This document shows, one piece after another, positions 10,477 to 20,511 of a stretch of DNA of 64,000 nucleotides. Under the pieces are notes generated by a model, which saw nothing but the letters and a program-made list of their open reading frames with translations, was not told where the DNA came from and made no database searches. Position numbers and translations under genes: made by a program. Source of the DNA: Phoma sp. XZ068 (Eukaryota > Ascomycota > Dothideomycetes > Pleosporales > Didymellaceae); assembly GCA_004835665.1 (NCBI GenBank), contig RBKR01000016.1, positions 1,178,001 through 1,242,000 of the forward strand, written 5' to 3'. Position 1 is the stretch's first letter. Every line of letters begins with the position of its first letter.

Positions 10477-11693
10477 GATGTGTTGTGTGTCGGTATGCGG
10501 TCCGTATGTCGAGACGTTGATCCAGCAACGTGTTGCTCTCGTTACTACGATTCCCAGGACCAACCCAGTGTGCAGCCAACGGTCGATGTGGCAGCTCCCC
10601 GACCTGCAGGGATCTTCAGCCGCAGACGCCAAGCACCGCGATTCAAGGCTGGGCGGCCGAGCGGCGAACGAACCGCCCACCCATGCTTGTGCCTGTTTGT
10701 GCCCTGTTTGTGAGCCAAAACACTGCCAAAGCCCAAACACTGCCAAACCCTCCTTTCTTCGAACCAGTCAAAGCGCCACGAGTCACTTGTTTTAGACGCT
10801 ATCCCCTGACGCCCTGTTCTGGATGCGTCACTGCGAGTAGTTGCCGTAGCATCGACAACCAGCCCTTCTCGGCCGGGCGGTCCCGTTCTAGAAAACCTTT
10901 CCAAGCCCGACGCTACATAACCTCGCACCAGCCCACCGCTCCACAAACACCACCCACACCGTCCCTAGGACTCTGTAAAAACCTTGACATTCACCAAAAA
11001 CACCCCGATCCCAATTCCACCGGTACGCTACGCCTGCCTCAGCGACTGCATCGAGACCTGCATCGCTGACTCGCTCCCAGGAAATCCCTCAATACCACCA
11101 GTGGACGTCACCGCCCACGACTGCGACTGATCGAATCCGGGTCCCCGTTTCGATCAACATCTCTCCCACCAACGCTCCCTGACGCCTTGGCGTCCTATTC
11201 CAACCAAACCATCAAGTTGGCGGGGCTTTACCTTCACAAGTTCTCCTCCATCCGTCCCCTTCTCGGCCCAAAGGCGTGGGTCTACGGAGGCGACTACAAG
11301 AAGCCGCCATAACTGGGCTTCACAGTATAGACACATTCGCTTCGCCCTACTGTACTTACGACCCTTCCTCGTCCTCGGATCAGGAAGTCTGGCTACCGGA
11401 CACTTTCCCCCAGCGGCTGAGTGTAGGGGAGGACCCTACGCAAGGCCTCTAGTCAAGTTGAACGCGCTTCAGAGGTGAGCGCTCACAAGCGACTCGCCGA
11501 GCCTTGAGGTTTCTTGCCCTGCAAGAGATCTTATCTGCACGTTCAAACATCAAAGCTGGCTTAACCAAGGAAATCACTTGGAGTCAAACATCAAAGCTGG
11601 CTTAACCAAAGAAATCACTTGGAGTCAAACATCAAAGCTGGCTTAACCAAAGAAACAACACTTGGAGTCAAACTCAATCGCTGAGTCGCCAAC
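10477..11693. promoter_or_regulatory. divergent upstream region of spc1 and the Mg2+ transporter
   Basis: 1.2 kb with no supported gene; frames on both strands here are short and featureless. It includes a 41-bp tandem repeat close to the transporter start (listed separately). The long pyrimidine-rich stretches fit a 5' leader of the transporter, but I cannot place the transcription start. Confidence 0.45.
11544..11673 (+). repeat. 41-bp tandem repeat, ~3.1 copies, in the 5' leader of the CorA-like gene
   Basis: Unit begins CAAACATCAAAGCTGG and ends CACTTGGAGT. Copies start at 11544, 11585 and 11626; copy 2 differs from copy 1 by a single base, and copy 3 carries a 2-nt expansion (AAACAAC for AAATC). 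A partial fourth copy (CAAAC) ends about 20 bp before the start codon at 11694, so it is very probably transcribed. Confidence 0.9.
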
Positions 11694-13673
11694 ATGTCCG
11701 ACACTCCGAGATCTGAAAAGTCCGAGACGAGGTTCAGCACGCCCGTGTCTGACCTCGACGACCACCGCCGCCAGCCCCAGTCCATGCCGAGAGCCGACTC
11801 GCCGCCCCTGGTCCGATCGCGCCGCCCGACCTTTGCTAGCATCAACAACCAGGTCGACCGCCCGAACCTGCTCATCCAAGTCAACGAAGCCCTCGAGGCA
11901 GGCGGCATCACTGCGCGCGACTTTGAGGAGAATGCGATCGCCGATGAGGACGGCCCGTACCTGTCCCCAGAAGCCTACGGCCGCCGTGGCTCTGTTCAAG
12001 CCCAGAGCCCGTCCGTACGTCGCGACACCTTCAGACGCCCCCGCGACCCAGCTATCCAGCGCCTGGTCAGGTCCCGCGCCTCGTCCACGACCTCGCGCTC
12101 CACATCGCCTCCCAACTCTGTGGACGCCTTTGCCGGCCCCAACCGTCGCCGTGACCGCGCAAACACCCTCAACAGCCGCCCGCCGTCTTTCGTCGAGCTC
12201 AACCTTCAGAGGACGGTCTCCAGGGGCACGGCACGCCGCCCGACCATCAGCGATGAGCGCCCCGACGACCAGAAGAGCATCAAGACTGTCTCTGCAGCCA
12301 GCTCCGCCGAGGAGGACGTGTGCTTTCCCGTGGAGGAGGACTTTGGAAAGACCACACGCTTCGACTATGAAGAGCTGGAGGAGTTTGTTGCAGAGTGCCA
12401 GGAGAGGACTCCCATCGGCCAGAACCTGCGCCACAAGCCCAGTGTTGCGTCGCAGATGTCTAAGAAGATCTTCGCCGACCTTCGACCAAAGTCCAGCCAG
12501 GCAAACCGCGACCACGTCGAGACGGCTACGCTGAAGGATGTTGACCCGGCCATTCAGGAGAAGCTTGCAGAGGAGGGCCTATCACACATGTACAACGAGA
12601 ACAAGAAGGACGTCCCTGGCCTTTCTGGCAACCGCTTCACCTTCTTCTCCTCCGAGCTCGACGACACGATCCACGCCGCAGAGCTCGGCGGCCTTCTCAT
12701 GCCCGGCGAGCGCTTCCGCGACCTCTTCGAGACTCCCCCAGAGGGCGGCGTCTTCTGGATGGACATGGTCAACCCCACTGAAGAGGAGGTCTTTGCCATC
12801 TCCAAAGCGTTCGGCGTGCATCCTCTTACTCGCGAGGATATCTGCATCCAGGAGCCGCGCGAGAAGGTCGAGCTGTTCCATCAGTACTACTTTGTCTCCT
12901 TCCGCTCCTTCTACCAAGCCGACAAGGATTCCGAAGACTACCTCGAGCCTCTCAACTTCTACGCCGTAGTCTTCAAAGAGGGCCTGCTAACCTTCACCTT
13001 CTCCGAGAGCCCGCACACCCTCAACGTCCGCAAGCGCATCTCCCGCCTCCGCGACTACATCAACCTCAACGCCGACTGGATCTGCTACGCCCTCATCGAC
13101 GACATCGTCGACTCCTTCGGCCCCGTCATCCGCGGCATCGAAGACGAAGCCGAAGCAATCGAAGACCAAGTCTTCACCGCCCGCATCGAAGACTCGCGCG
13201 CCATCCTCCGCGCCGTCGGCGACGCCCGCAAACGCGTAATGCAGCTCCTCCGCCTCCTCGGCGGCAAAGCAGACGTCATCAAGGGTTTCGCAAAACGCTG
13301 CAACGAATCCTACTCCGTTGCGCCCCGCGGCGACGTCGGCCTCTATCTCAGCGATATCCAAGATCACGTCGTAACCATGATGTCTAACCTCGCCCATTTC
13401 GAGAAAATGCTGTCGCGCGCCCATTCAAATTACCTCGCGCAAATCTCCGTCGATCAGGTCATCCAGGGTAATGCGAGTAATAATACGCTGCAGAAGGTTA
13501 CTGTTATCGCGACCATCCTCGTCCCGCTCAACTTGATCTGCGGTTTGTTCGGTATGAATGTGCGCGTTCCGGGGCAGGATGGTAGTCCCGCGTGGTTTTA
13601 TGGGATTTTGGGCACGATTGCGCTGTTTGTCGCTGTTTGCTTGGGGGTTGCGAAGAGGTTGAGGTATATTTAG
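11694..13673 (+). CDS. CorA-type Mg2+ transporter (Alr1/Mnr2-like)
   Basis: Single exon, 659 residues. The long N-terminal third is Arg/Ser-rich and disordered. From about residue 290 the CorA cytoplasmic domain follows ('GNRFTFFSSELDDTIHAAEL', 'GGVFWMDMVNPTEEEVFAIS', 'AFGVHPLTREDICIQEPREK'). Two C-terminal membrane helices lie at about 600-619 and 635-652. The signature 'GMN' loop is present at residues 620-622 ('GLFGMNV') and forms the selectivity entrance in pentameric CorA channels. The extended N-tail fits yeast Alr1 (plasma membrane) and Mnr2 (vacuole); which one cannot be told. A tandem repeat in its leader could influence expression. Confidence 0.9.
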   Translation: MSDTPRSEKSETRFSTPVSDLDDHRRQPQSMPRADSPPLVRSRRPTFASINNQVDRPNLLIQVNEALEAGGITARDFEENAIADEDGPYLSPEAYGRRGSVQAQSPSVRRDTFRRPRDPAIQRLVRSRASSTTSRSTSPPNSVDAFAGPNRRRDRANTLNSRPPSFVELNLQRTVSRGTARRPTISDERPDDQKSIKTVSAASSAEEDVCFPVEEDFGKTTRFDYEELEEFVAECQERTPIGQNLRHKPSVASQMSKKIFADLRPKSSQANRDHVETATLKDVDPAIQEKLAEEGLSHMYNENKKDVPGLSGNRFTFFSSELDDTIHAAELGGLLMPGERFRDLFETPPEGGVFWMDMVNPTEEEVFAISKAFGVHPLTREDICIQEPREKVELFHQYYFVSFRSFYQADKDSEDYLEPLNFYAVVFKEGLLTFTFSESPHTLNVRKRISRLRDYINLNADWICYALIDDIVDSFGPVIRGIEDEAEAIEDQVFTARIEDSRAILRAVGDARKRVMQLLRLLGGKADVIKGFAKRCNESYSVAPRGDVGLYLSDIQDHVVTMMSNLAHFEKMLSRAHSNYLAQISVDQVIQGNASNNTLQKVTVIATILVPLNLICGLFGMNVRVPGQDGSPAWFYGILGTIALFVAVCLGVAKRLRYI

Positions 13674-14860
13674 GGGCTGGGGGGTAGAAGAGTTAGGGGT
13701 TCGTTTCTTTCTGTTTTCCTTGTTTGCTTGTTTGTTTCTTTGCGCACTGCTAGGTATATCTCTGATGAGCGATGTGATAACGGCATGATAGATCTTCGTC
13801 TGCATTTTTACTTTTCTAATGTGCGGCGAGGCGTCTGTTGTTTTATCTGTCGGTGTTCGTTTTGTATATACCGCTGAAAAAATAAAAAAGCTGCGATAGT
13901 ATGTTCTCTACCTACACATATACAACTGTCTGTCTTGTGTTCTGTTAATACATTAACCCGAAGTGCAGCATAATATTCACCCCCTCTTCAATCAGAGCCT
14001 AGAAGGAAATCATTCTCCTATACGCAAGAGAATGCAAACGAGCAGATTAGGGGGGTACTATGTAAAGCTTCTATAAGGCAGAGTAATTGTATATCCGGTA
14101 AAGAGTATATTATCTACCTCGAGAATGGAGGGTCTAAATGAGGGTGGTTGGTAGGTGGGTTGAATAGGATAGGATAATAAGGGTAGAGGACTTTTAGTAC
14201 AATGTACGGTGATTTCAGGGCGGTTGAGCGGCGTTGAGGAGATGCGTGGGGTGATGGGGTGGTGGGGTGGGAGTGTGATGGAGAGGAGAGCATATGTGAG
14301 TACTACTCAAAGGCGTAAGGAACTGTCAAGTTTAGTGTCTGGTTGGCTGGTTCTATGGTGATTGTAGTGTGTTGGACGTATTTATATGACCTACACATTG
14401 GGTGGATGGTATTTGTGCTACGCTTTGTTATCAACTCCGTACGGGGTTTTAGGAGACGATAGACTTCGTACCCTATGGTTCTAGAGGTAGGACAGATTGT
14501 AAGAAGTGATTGACTTGTACTTGCGAGGTTTGCTAAACGTATAACTGTAACACTGATATCGTGGAGGGCTTAAAATTATATAGGATAGTAATTGTTTATT
14601 GAAGTCAAAGATTTTTGTAGAGGAAAGCCTAATCGAAGAACTTTCTATTGTAACAAGGTAATGGAGACCGTGTTGCTTCAGCTCTGCTTGGCTGCACTTG
14701 CTTTGGTCGTTTGTGGCGTTTTCAGCTGAACTACACCTCAACTCAATTTCATCGACGCATGTTCAATGTCAGCAACGATGTGCACATATACCTTAGGAAC
14801 ATTCGAAGAGACAGTTTTGGTTGGATACGTAGTCTGATACGCTAACCCGCGTACACCAGA
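13674..14860. other. intergenic
   Basis: 1.2 kb, clearly more AT-rich than the preceding genes from about 13850 on. No gene recognised; an 86-codon minus-strand frame at 14481-14741 is featureless. Marks the change from the housekeeping block to the accessory region. Confidence 0.6.
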
Positions 14861-16873
14861 ATGATGCAGCGCGAGAAACCTCCTTCAAAGCAACGATACC
14901 ACGCTCGCAATTCACCACACACATACAAAGTATCCACGGCATCGACCAGCGCTTCTCCATACTCCACCATCCGAAGTGACCAAGGCGAAATAAGACTCCT
15001 CCAAATCGCACCCGGCCAATTCTCCGACCCAATCATCCTCACGCTCACCATCGCCAACCTCTCAAACAGCCCTCCATACGAAGCACTCTCATACGTCTGG
15101 GGCACATTCATGGCCCCCGAAATGGCCACACTGGACGGCATACCCATGGAAATCACACTGAATCTCGACTCCGCACTACGACACCTCCGCTCCATGCTAT
15201 TCACCCGCACAATGTGGATCGACGCGCTGTGCATGAACCAGAAGGACATCCAGGAGCGCAACCGCCAGGTTAAAATCATGGGGCGGATTTACTCGGGCGC
15301 GAGGGAAGTGGTTGTGTGGCTGGGTGGTGTGGACCATGGAGATGTGTATGTGAGGGTTGTGCTGGACGCGATGCAATTCGATTCTTTCATTCGTGCTCCG
15401 ACGATGCGAGGGCTTTTGGAGACGGTGGGAGTAATATGGCCGATATCGCGGAGGAGTGGAGAGGAGGTGGTGAAGGGGGTTGCGAGTGCGCTGTGTCGGA
15501 TTATAAATCGTGGTTGGTTTGACCGCGTGTGGGTTGTTCAGGAACTTGCGCTGGCGAAGGTGGCGAGGATACGTATAGGTTCGTATACAGTTGATTGGGA
15601 CTGTTTCCAGCGTTTAGTGACCAAGGCGGCGGGGGATCCTGCGTGTGACGTTGGACTTGCGGATGCAGCGCGGAGAGTTGTAAAAGCGAGTACGACGGAG
15701 CATCTTGCTTCTCAACTGTTCCGCACGCTGCATCTGTCAGCGACTGATCCTCGCGATAAGATCTACAGTTTGTTAGGCATTTCGCGCTTGCAGCACACAA
15801 GCCTTGTACCGGACTATACGAAGTCTGTGCAAGCGGTCTTCTCTGAAGCAACGGCTGCTATGCTGCAAGAGGGGAAATTTGGAGTCTACTTTTACCAACC
15901 GCTACATCCACCAGTACACCTTCCAGGCACCAAACTGCACGGTCTTCCATCCTGGGTTCCCGATCCACGCACTGCGGGCGCCGCGTACGCGAGCGATCTA
16001 GCAACAGCAGTGAAGCAACTCTCCACCACTCGATCCTACAACCACCCTCTCAGCATCCTAAAAGGTCTTCCTCCCGCCATACCGCTCGATAATCAGTTAT
16101 CCGCTATGAGTCGCCGCGTGCCCTTCCCACAAGTAAGCTTCTCACCCGACTACACCCAGATGCACGCACCCGGCCGTCTAATCGGCACCATAACAAGAGT
16201 CTGCACCTCAGGCTGGGCGGACATGACCGACGTCCACCCAGAAACCGACCTCCCAACGCCCTTCCACGACATCTACACCTCTTTCCGCCGCGAAACAGCT
16301 GCACTCGACATTGCAGAGGTCTTGGCCGTTCCGACCGCAAGTCTGCAGCGCCATACTAAGGCGCTGGATACGCTGGTGTATATCCTGCACCACATGTATG
16401 GTGCGTGGAAATTTGGACATATCAAACTCGGTTTCAAAGAGGAGTTCTACGCCGCGCTGGTGGCGAACATCCGCAATAAAACCGTCTTCCAGATGGATGG
16501 TGGGACGGTGGGTGTCTCGTACCATCCGTATGGTGACCCTTCACGGCCGGACACTGATGCAGATTCGGATTCGGGTGAGGGTGGTGGGGATCGCGGGCTG
16601 GGTATTTGCAGGAGCGATCACATTGTCGGACTCTTCGGTATTAATTTCCCGTTTATACTACGCCCGGTCAAGGGGGGGAGGTGGAAGATAGTTAATGTTG
16701 CGGGGCTGGCGGGACATGTGTGGGGGCATGAGGAGCTGGGGAATAGGCTCGATCAGCTGAGGAGGGAGGATTTTGGGAGCACTAGGGTTGTTGAGGGTGG
16801 AGTCGGAGAGTGGGGGAGAACTTCGTGTAGAGCTTATGAGGAATTTGGGTTGGAGGAGTATGTTATCGTTTGA
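14861..16873 (+). CDS. HET-domain protein (heterokaryon incompatibility family)
   Basis: Single exon, 670 residues. The HET domain begins near residue 72 with 'PPYEALSYVWGT', followed by 'DSALRHLRSM', 'MWIDALCMNQKDIQERNRQV' and 'IYSGAREVVVWLG', the classic order of HET blocks. A later block 'TDPRDKIYSLLGIS' is also typical. In HET proteins this TIR-like domain triggers cell death when non-self is recognised at hyphal fusion. The C-terminal half is Asp/Gly-rich in places ('DADSDSGEGGGD') with no repeat receptor domain visible. All HET core motifs are intact, unlike the copy at 30.8-32.5 kb. Confidence 0.92.
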   Translation: MMQREKPPSKQRYHARNSPHTYKVSTASTSASPYSTIRSDQGEIRLLQIAPGQFSDPIILTLTIANLSNSPPYEALSYVWGTFMAPEMATLDGIPMEITLNLDSALRHLRSMLFTRTMWIDALCMNQKDIQERNRQVKIMGRIYSGAREVVVWLGGVDHGDVYVRVVLDAMQFDSFIRAPTMRGLLETVGVIWPISRRSGEEVVKGVASALCRIINRGWFDRVWVVQELALAKVARIRIGSYTVDWDCFQRLVTKAAGDPACDVGLADAARRVVKASTTEHLASQLFRTLHLSATDPRDKIYSLLGISRLQHTSLVPDYTKSVQAVFSEATAAMLQEGKFGVYFYQPLHPPVHLPGTKLHGLPSWVPDPRTAGAAYASDLATAVKQLSTTRSYNHPLSILKGLPPAIPLDNQLSAMSRRVPFPQVSFSPDYTQMHAPGRLIGTITRVCTSGWADMTDVHPETDLPTPFHDIYTSFRRETAALDIAEVLAVPTASLQRHTKALDTLVYILHHMYGAWKFGHIKLGFKEEFYAALVANIRNKTVFQMDGGTVGVSYHPYGDPSRPDTDADSDSGEGGGDRGLGICRSDHIVGLFGINFPFILRPVKGGRWKIVNVAGLAGHVWGHEELGNRLDQLRREDFGSTRVVEGGVGEWGRTSCRAYEEFGLEEYVIV

Positions 16874-17361
16874 ATGGGTAAGACGGACGTGGAGAGTATG
16901 TGTTGAGTCCGTGAACATGACAGTTTTAGGCATTGTATCCGTTGATGATAGATATAATCAACGCAATGGGGAAGGGGGGTGAGTTTTGTGTCTTCATCCG
17001 GCAGGTTCTGCGATAGACTAGCTCTTGCCCATACACCTGACAACAATACCCTGTGTTGGTCATATAAGGCTATGCAAGATATGATGTGAATGGAGACTTA
17101 AATTTAGAAGCGTTCGATGACTCCGGACTGTTGGTGCACAGACACCCAGATCACGCGCATAGCAGGGTTGTCTTCTTGAAAAGAACTCAAGCCTATTGTA
17201 CTGCCAATAGTATGACCCATGCCTCTACAATGGATCATTGCCACCTTTCGTTACAATCTGACAACGATTTGCCGTAGCTACTCAATGCATTAGATGCAAG
17301 AGATTATTCAATCATAATAATCTGAAGGCGCATGACTGCAGACATTAGTCAGCCAATAGCG
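16874..17361. other. intergenic
   Basis: About 490 bp between two + strand genes. Only short frames and no recognisable element; presumed 3' flank of the HET gene and promoter of the kinase-like gene. Confidence 0.5.
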
Positions 17362-18400
17362 ATGAATCCTTTAGAAACAGTCAATGTTGGAAGTAAGTTC
17401 TTCGATTTTTGTCTTATTTGCTACACTACACCTTAGTCAAAGATTTTTAGTAGTTGGTTTAGCTCTACCTACTCTCTCTTTCTCCATTGCTCCGACTGGA
17501 TCGGATGTCATCGTATCTGATTCCACGTTCTTCAAGCGTTATCCTTCACTACCGTCATTGGAGGAAGTTCGACGTCAAGCTGGATCGAAACCTCGTCCAA
17601 AGGAGGGTATCGTGGTATTCGACGATCTCAATCTGCTCGTGAAATTTGGCCTTGAGGAATCTATTGCAGAAGGCCAGTGCTTATATACTGTTCGGCGCGT
17701 TTTTGGACCATCTGTGCCTGTTCCGGAGGTATATGCATGGTTTGAAGAGGGCGAAGAGACTTTCATCTTCATGGAGTTAATCGATGGGCTCAGTCTTGAA
17801 GCCCGATGGGATGATCTGAGCGCTGAAGAACGGTACAACGTGGCTCAAGAGCTTCGTGGGATCTTGCATACACTCAGGGAGGCAAAACAGGATTCGAAGT
17901 ATCAGTTTGTCGGTATGTCCTACCAATTATCCTCCGCATCTATTCCAACTAAGTGAAACTCTCTAGGTCATATTTGCCATACACCACTTCAAGATATCAC
18001 CTTTCCTGTGGATGTGCTCCCTAATTCCGGGCCATTTCCAAGTGTAAAGGAATTCCACGATTGGTTTTCATCTTTGTATAGGCGAAGGCTCACCGACCCA
18101 AACGCATATCCACAAGACCCTTACCGTAGTAGCCTGCCGGACGATGCTCAAATTGTACTAACACACGGAGATCTCCATCGCAGCAATATTATGGTCACAA
18201 AGAGCGGACCCCCCAGAATACTTGCACTCATAGATTGGCACCAAGCAGGTTGGCTTCCAGCATACTGGGAAGTACGTAAGGCTATGTACACTGCAGATCA
18301 AGGAGATGAGTGGGCCAGGAAATATGTTCCACAATTCCTTCAGAGTTGGGAGGAGACTGAGGAGGCGTGGGACTTTTATGTATCAGCGACAGGTAACTAG
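17362..18400 (+). CDS. aminoglycoside-phosphotransferase-like kinase (APH family)
   Basis: The main intron 17913-17966 joins 'SKYQFVG' to 'HICHTPLQDITF' in frame. The C-lobe carries the APH catalytic loop 'LTHGDLHRSNIMV' (Brenner HGDxxxxN) and the metal-binding block 'ALIDWHQAGWLP'. Before it are 'EGQCLYTVRRVFGPSVPVPE' and 'TFIFMELIDGLSLEARWDDL', the usual N-lobe and hinge blocks. Fungal members are abundant small-molecule or protein kinases of unknown substrate. The start is ambiguous. One model starts at ATG 17362 and removes a 70-nt intron (17393-17462, donor GTAAGT); the other starts at ATG 17384 and reads straight through with a hydrophobic N-end. I prefer the first because the donor is consensus. 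Confidence 0.8.
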
Positions 18401-18982
18401 GTCTGTATTGAACATTGCTTTAGAGTTCTCAGACGAAGAAGAATGCTGCCAAACATAACGGACTTGGTGCGCAGTTTGGCACCCTTTTGGTGTAATCTGC
18501 TTAGTCATATTAACTGATACCTTCGAACACGAAACCCGGAAAGTGACCACGTACCACATATGACTTAATTCGTTGGCGGGCGTTGGGCAACTCAACGACG
18601 AACTGTCCATTGTTACTCGAGCAGTGCGTATCCCGGTTTACTACCTGAGAAGATGGAACAAATCGTGCTGCCACAAGGCCTGTGCCACATTGAGATCAAT
18701 ACGCGTTTGTAAGCCTCGTCTCCTGCTTGCGCATAGCCAACCAATGAGCAAGCCGGCCCCCACACCTGTGCAGCGGTAAGCGCTGGACGTCAACAGCCCA
18801 CCTTGGCCTGCAGGCTCACAGTTTACGACATGCGAGCAGCCGAGCGCTGTGCTCGTCGCCAGGCTGAGGGGCTGCCAGGCTGAGGGGCTGCCAGGCTGCC
18901 AGACTCACAACCTCCCCTATATTACCTTACTTAAGAGACGCTACAGTCACTTCAATCTCGTCCTCCTCCGCAACGACCGCAA
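18401..18982. promoter_or_regulatory. promoter region of the nucleoside-phosphorylase/zinc-finger gene
   Basis: About 580 bp. A G/C-rich direct repeat (unit like GCCAGGCTGAGGGGCT, about 2.5 copies) lies at 18858-18903. It is followed by a TATA-like CTATATTA near 18916 and a pyrimidine-rich stretch just before the ATG at 18983, a plausible core promoter. Confidence 0.4.
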
Positions 18983-20511
18983 ATGGCGCGCCAACTGCGC
19001 CACGAAGATTACACAGTAGGATGGGTGTGCGCGCTGCCTGTGGAGCTGGCGGCGGCGCAAGAGATGCTCGATGAGGAGCACAGCGACCTCAAGCGCAAAG
19101 TCGCTGACAACGACGAGAACTTATACGCGCTAGGCTCAATTGGCGGTCATCACGTTGTTATTGTGTGTTTGCCCGCTGGCCACATTGGTAACAACCCAGC
19201 GGCTACAGTAGCGACGCAGATGCGAGCAACGTTTAAGAGAATTCGGTTTGGCCTAATAGTGGGAATTGGCGGCGGCGTTCCGAGCGCTGAAGCAGACGTC
19301 CGGCTGGGGGACGTAGTGGTTAGCCAGCCTCACGGGACACTCGCTGGGGTAGTACAGTACGACATGGGCAAGACAACACTACGAGGCTTTGAGCGCACAG
19401 GGTTACTAAACTCACCGCCGCAGATCCTGTTAGCAGCCGTTGCGCGAGTGAGGGCGAACGAGCTGCGCAGCAGGAGCAAGTTGTTAGAGCACATTTCTAA
19501 GCTAGAAGGCATCGCCAAGTTTCAACGCTGCAAGGCAGGGTCTGACATCCTGTTCCAAGCAACGTATGATCATGAGGCAGGGCAGACGTGCAATGGATGC
19601 GACCCCCACAGACAAGAAGCTCGACCGCTGCGCGACAGCGGAGAGGAAGTAGTAGTGCACTACGGTACTGTCGCGTCTGGCAACCAAGTGATGCGAAGTG
19701 CTGCCGAGAGAGATAGGGCCAGCGCAGAGCTAGGGGGAGTGCTGTGCTTTGAGATGGAGGCTGCAGGGCTTATGAACAGCTTCCCGTGTCTTGTTATTCG
19801 CGGCATCTGCGACTATGCGGACTCCCACAAGAACAAACGGTGGCAGGCATACGCGGCGGGCACGGCGGCCGCTTACGCCAAGGAGGTGCTGTCAGTAATC
19901 CCGCCAGCAGATGTGGCTGAGACTCACACCGTAGAAGAAGTGATTCAAGAAACAGTTGGTCAGTGTTGCAAATGGCTTCTGCTTGGTGATGTGTCGGCGC
20001 TGATGTTGCAGTAGGACTTCCCGAAAAGAGTGGAACGCCTTTAGATGAGCAAGCTACTGCTCCGCCCCACGACGTGCAGAGTAATAGTCTGAATCAGAAG
20101 GAAAGAAAATGGCTACAAACTAGTCGTCAAACTTGTAACAGAAGATCAGATGAAGCAGCAGGTCAACACTTGAAGGTTGAAACCCACGGGGCACAGTTCA
20201 ATAATCGAACCTCCGATAAGAAATTCACAGCAAACGCTACTGCACATGGGGATTCTGCTTTTTCCTGTAGAACGTGTGCTAAGAAGTTCTCCACCCAGAG
20301 TGCAGCAGACGGACACATGGCAGCTACTGGACATGGGAACCCTAGCATCCCTTGTAAGACGTGTGCTAAGAAGTTCTACACACAGAGTGCAGCCGACGGA
20401 CACATGGCAGCTACTAGACATAGGGACCCTAGCATTCCCTGTAGGAGGTGCGACAGGAAATTCCACACACAGGATGCAGTACGTGCGCACATGACAGCTG
20501 TTAGACATTAG
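18983..20511 (+). CDS. nucleoside-phosphorylase-domain protein fused to three C2H2 zinc fingers
   Basis: Exon 1 18983-19958 and exon 2 20012-20511 (intron 53 nt, donor GTCAGT, acceptor TTGCAG) encode 491 residues. Residues 10-305 form the PNP/UDP-phosphorylase-type domain found at the N-terminus of many fungal NLR-like proteins: 'YTVGWVCALPVELAAAQEML', 'GLIVGIGGGVPSAEADVRLG', 'VVHYGTVASGNQVMR', 'LCFEMEAAGLMNSFPC' and 'IRGICDYADSHKNKRWQAYA'. Such proteins usually continue into NACHT or NB-ARC plus repeats. Here the tail (about 326-410) is polar and ends in three C2H2 fingers of C-x2-C-x12-H-x5-H at 411-433, 440-462 and 469-491. If the intron is retained, the protein stops after 343 residues without fingers. 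Both halves are individually certain; the join rests on splice signals and frame. Confidence 0.8.
20263..20511 (+). repeat. 87-bp tandem repeat encoding the three zinc fingers
   Basis: Three consecutive 29-codon units. Units 1 and 2 are near identical at DNA level (shared CTAAGAAGTTCT and GACGGACACATGGCAGCTAC); unit 3 is more diverged. A possible decayed further unit ('FNNRTSDKKFTANATAHGDS', no Cys) lies just upstream. Confidence 0.85.

Noticed and set aside
11662..12534. Two 290-codon frames, one on each strand, inside the Mg2+ transporter
   Set aside because: Both are shadows of the GC-rich CorA-like coding sequence. Their composition is Arg/Pro/Ala- or Gly/Val-biased and no motif is seen.
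20074..20511. Separate zinc-finger gene
   Set aside because: The frame begins with GTG, not ATG, has no start codon of its own near the 5' end, and joins perfectly to the preceding phosphorylase frame by a splice.
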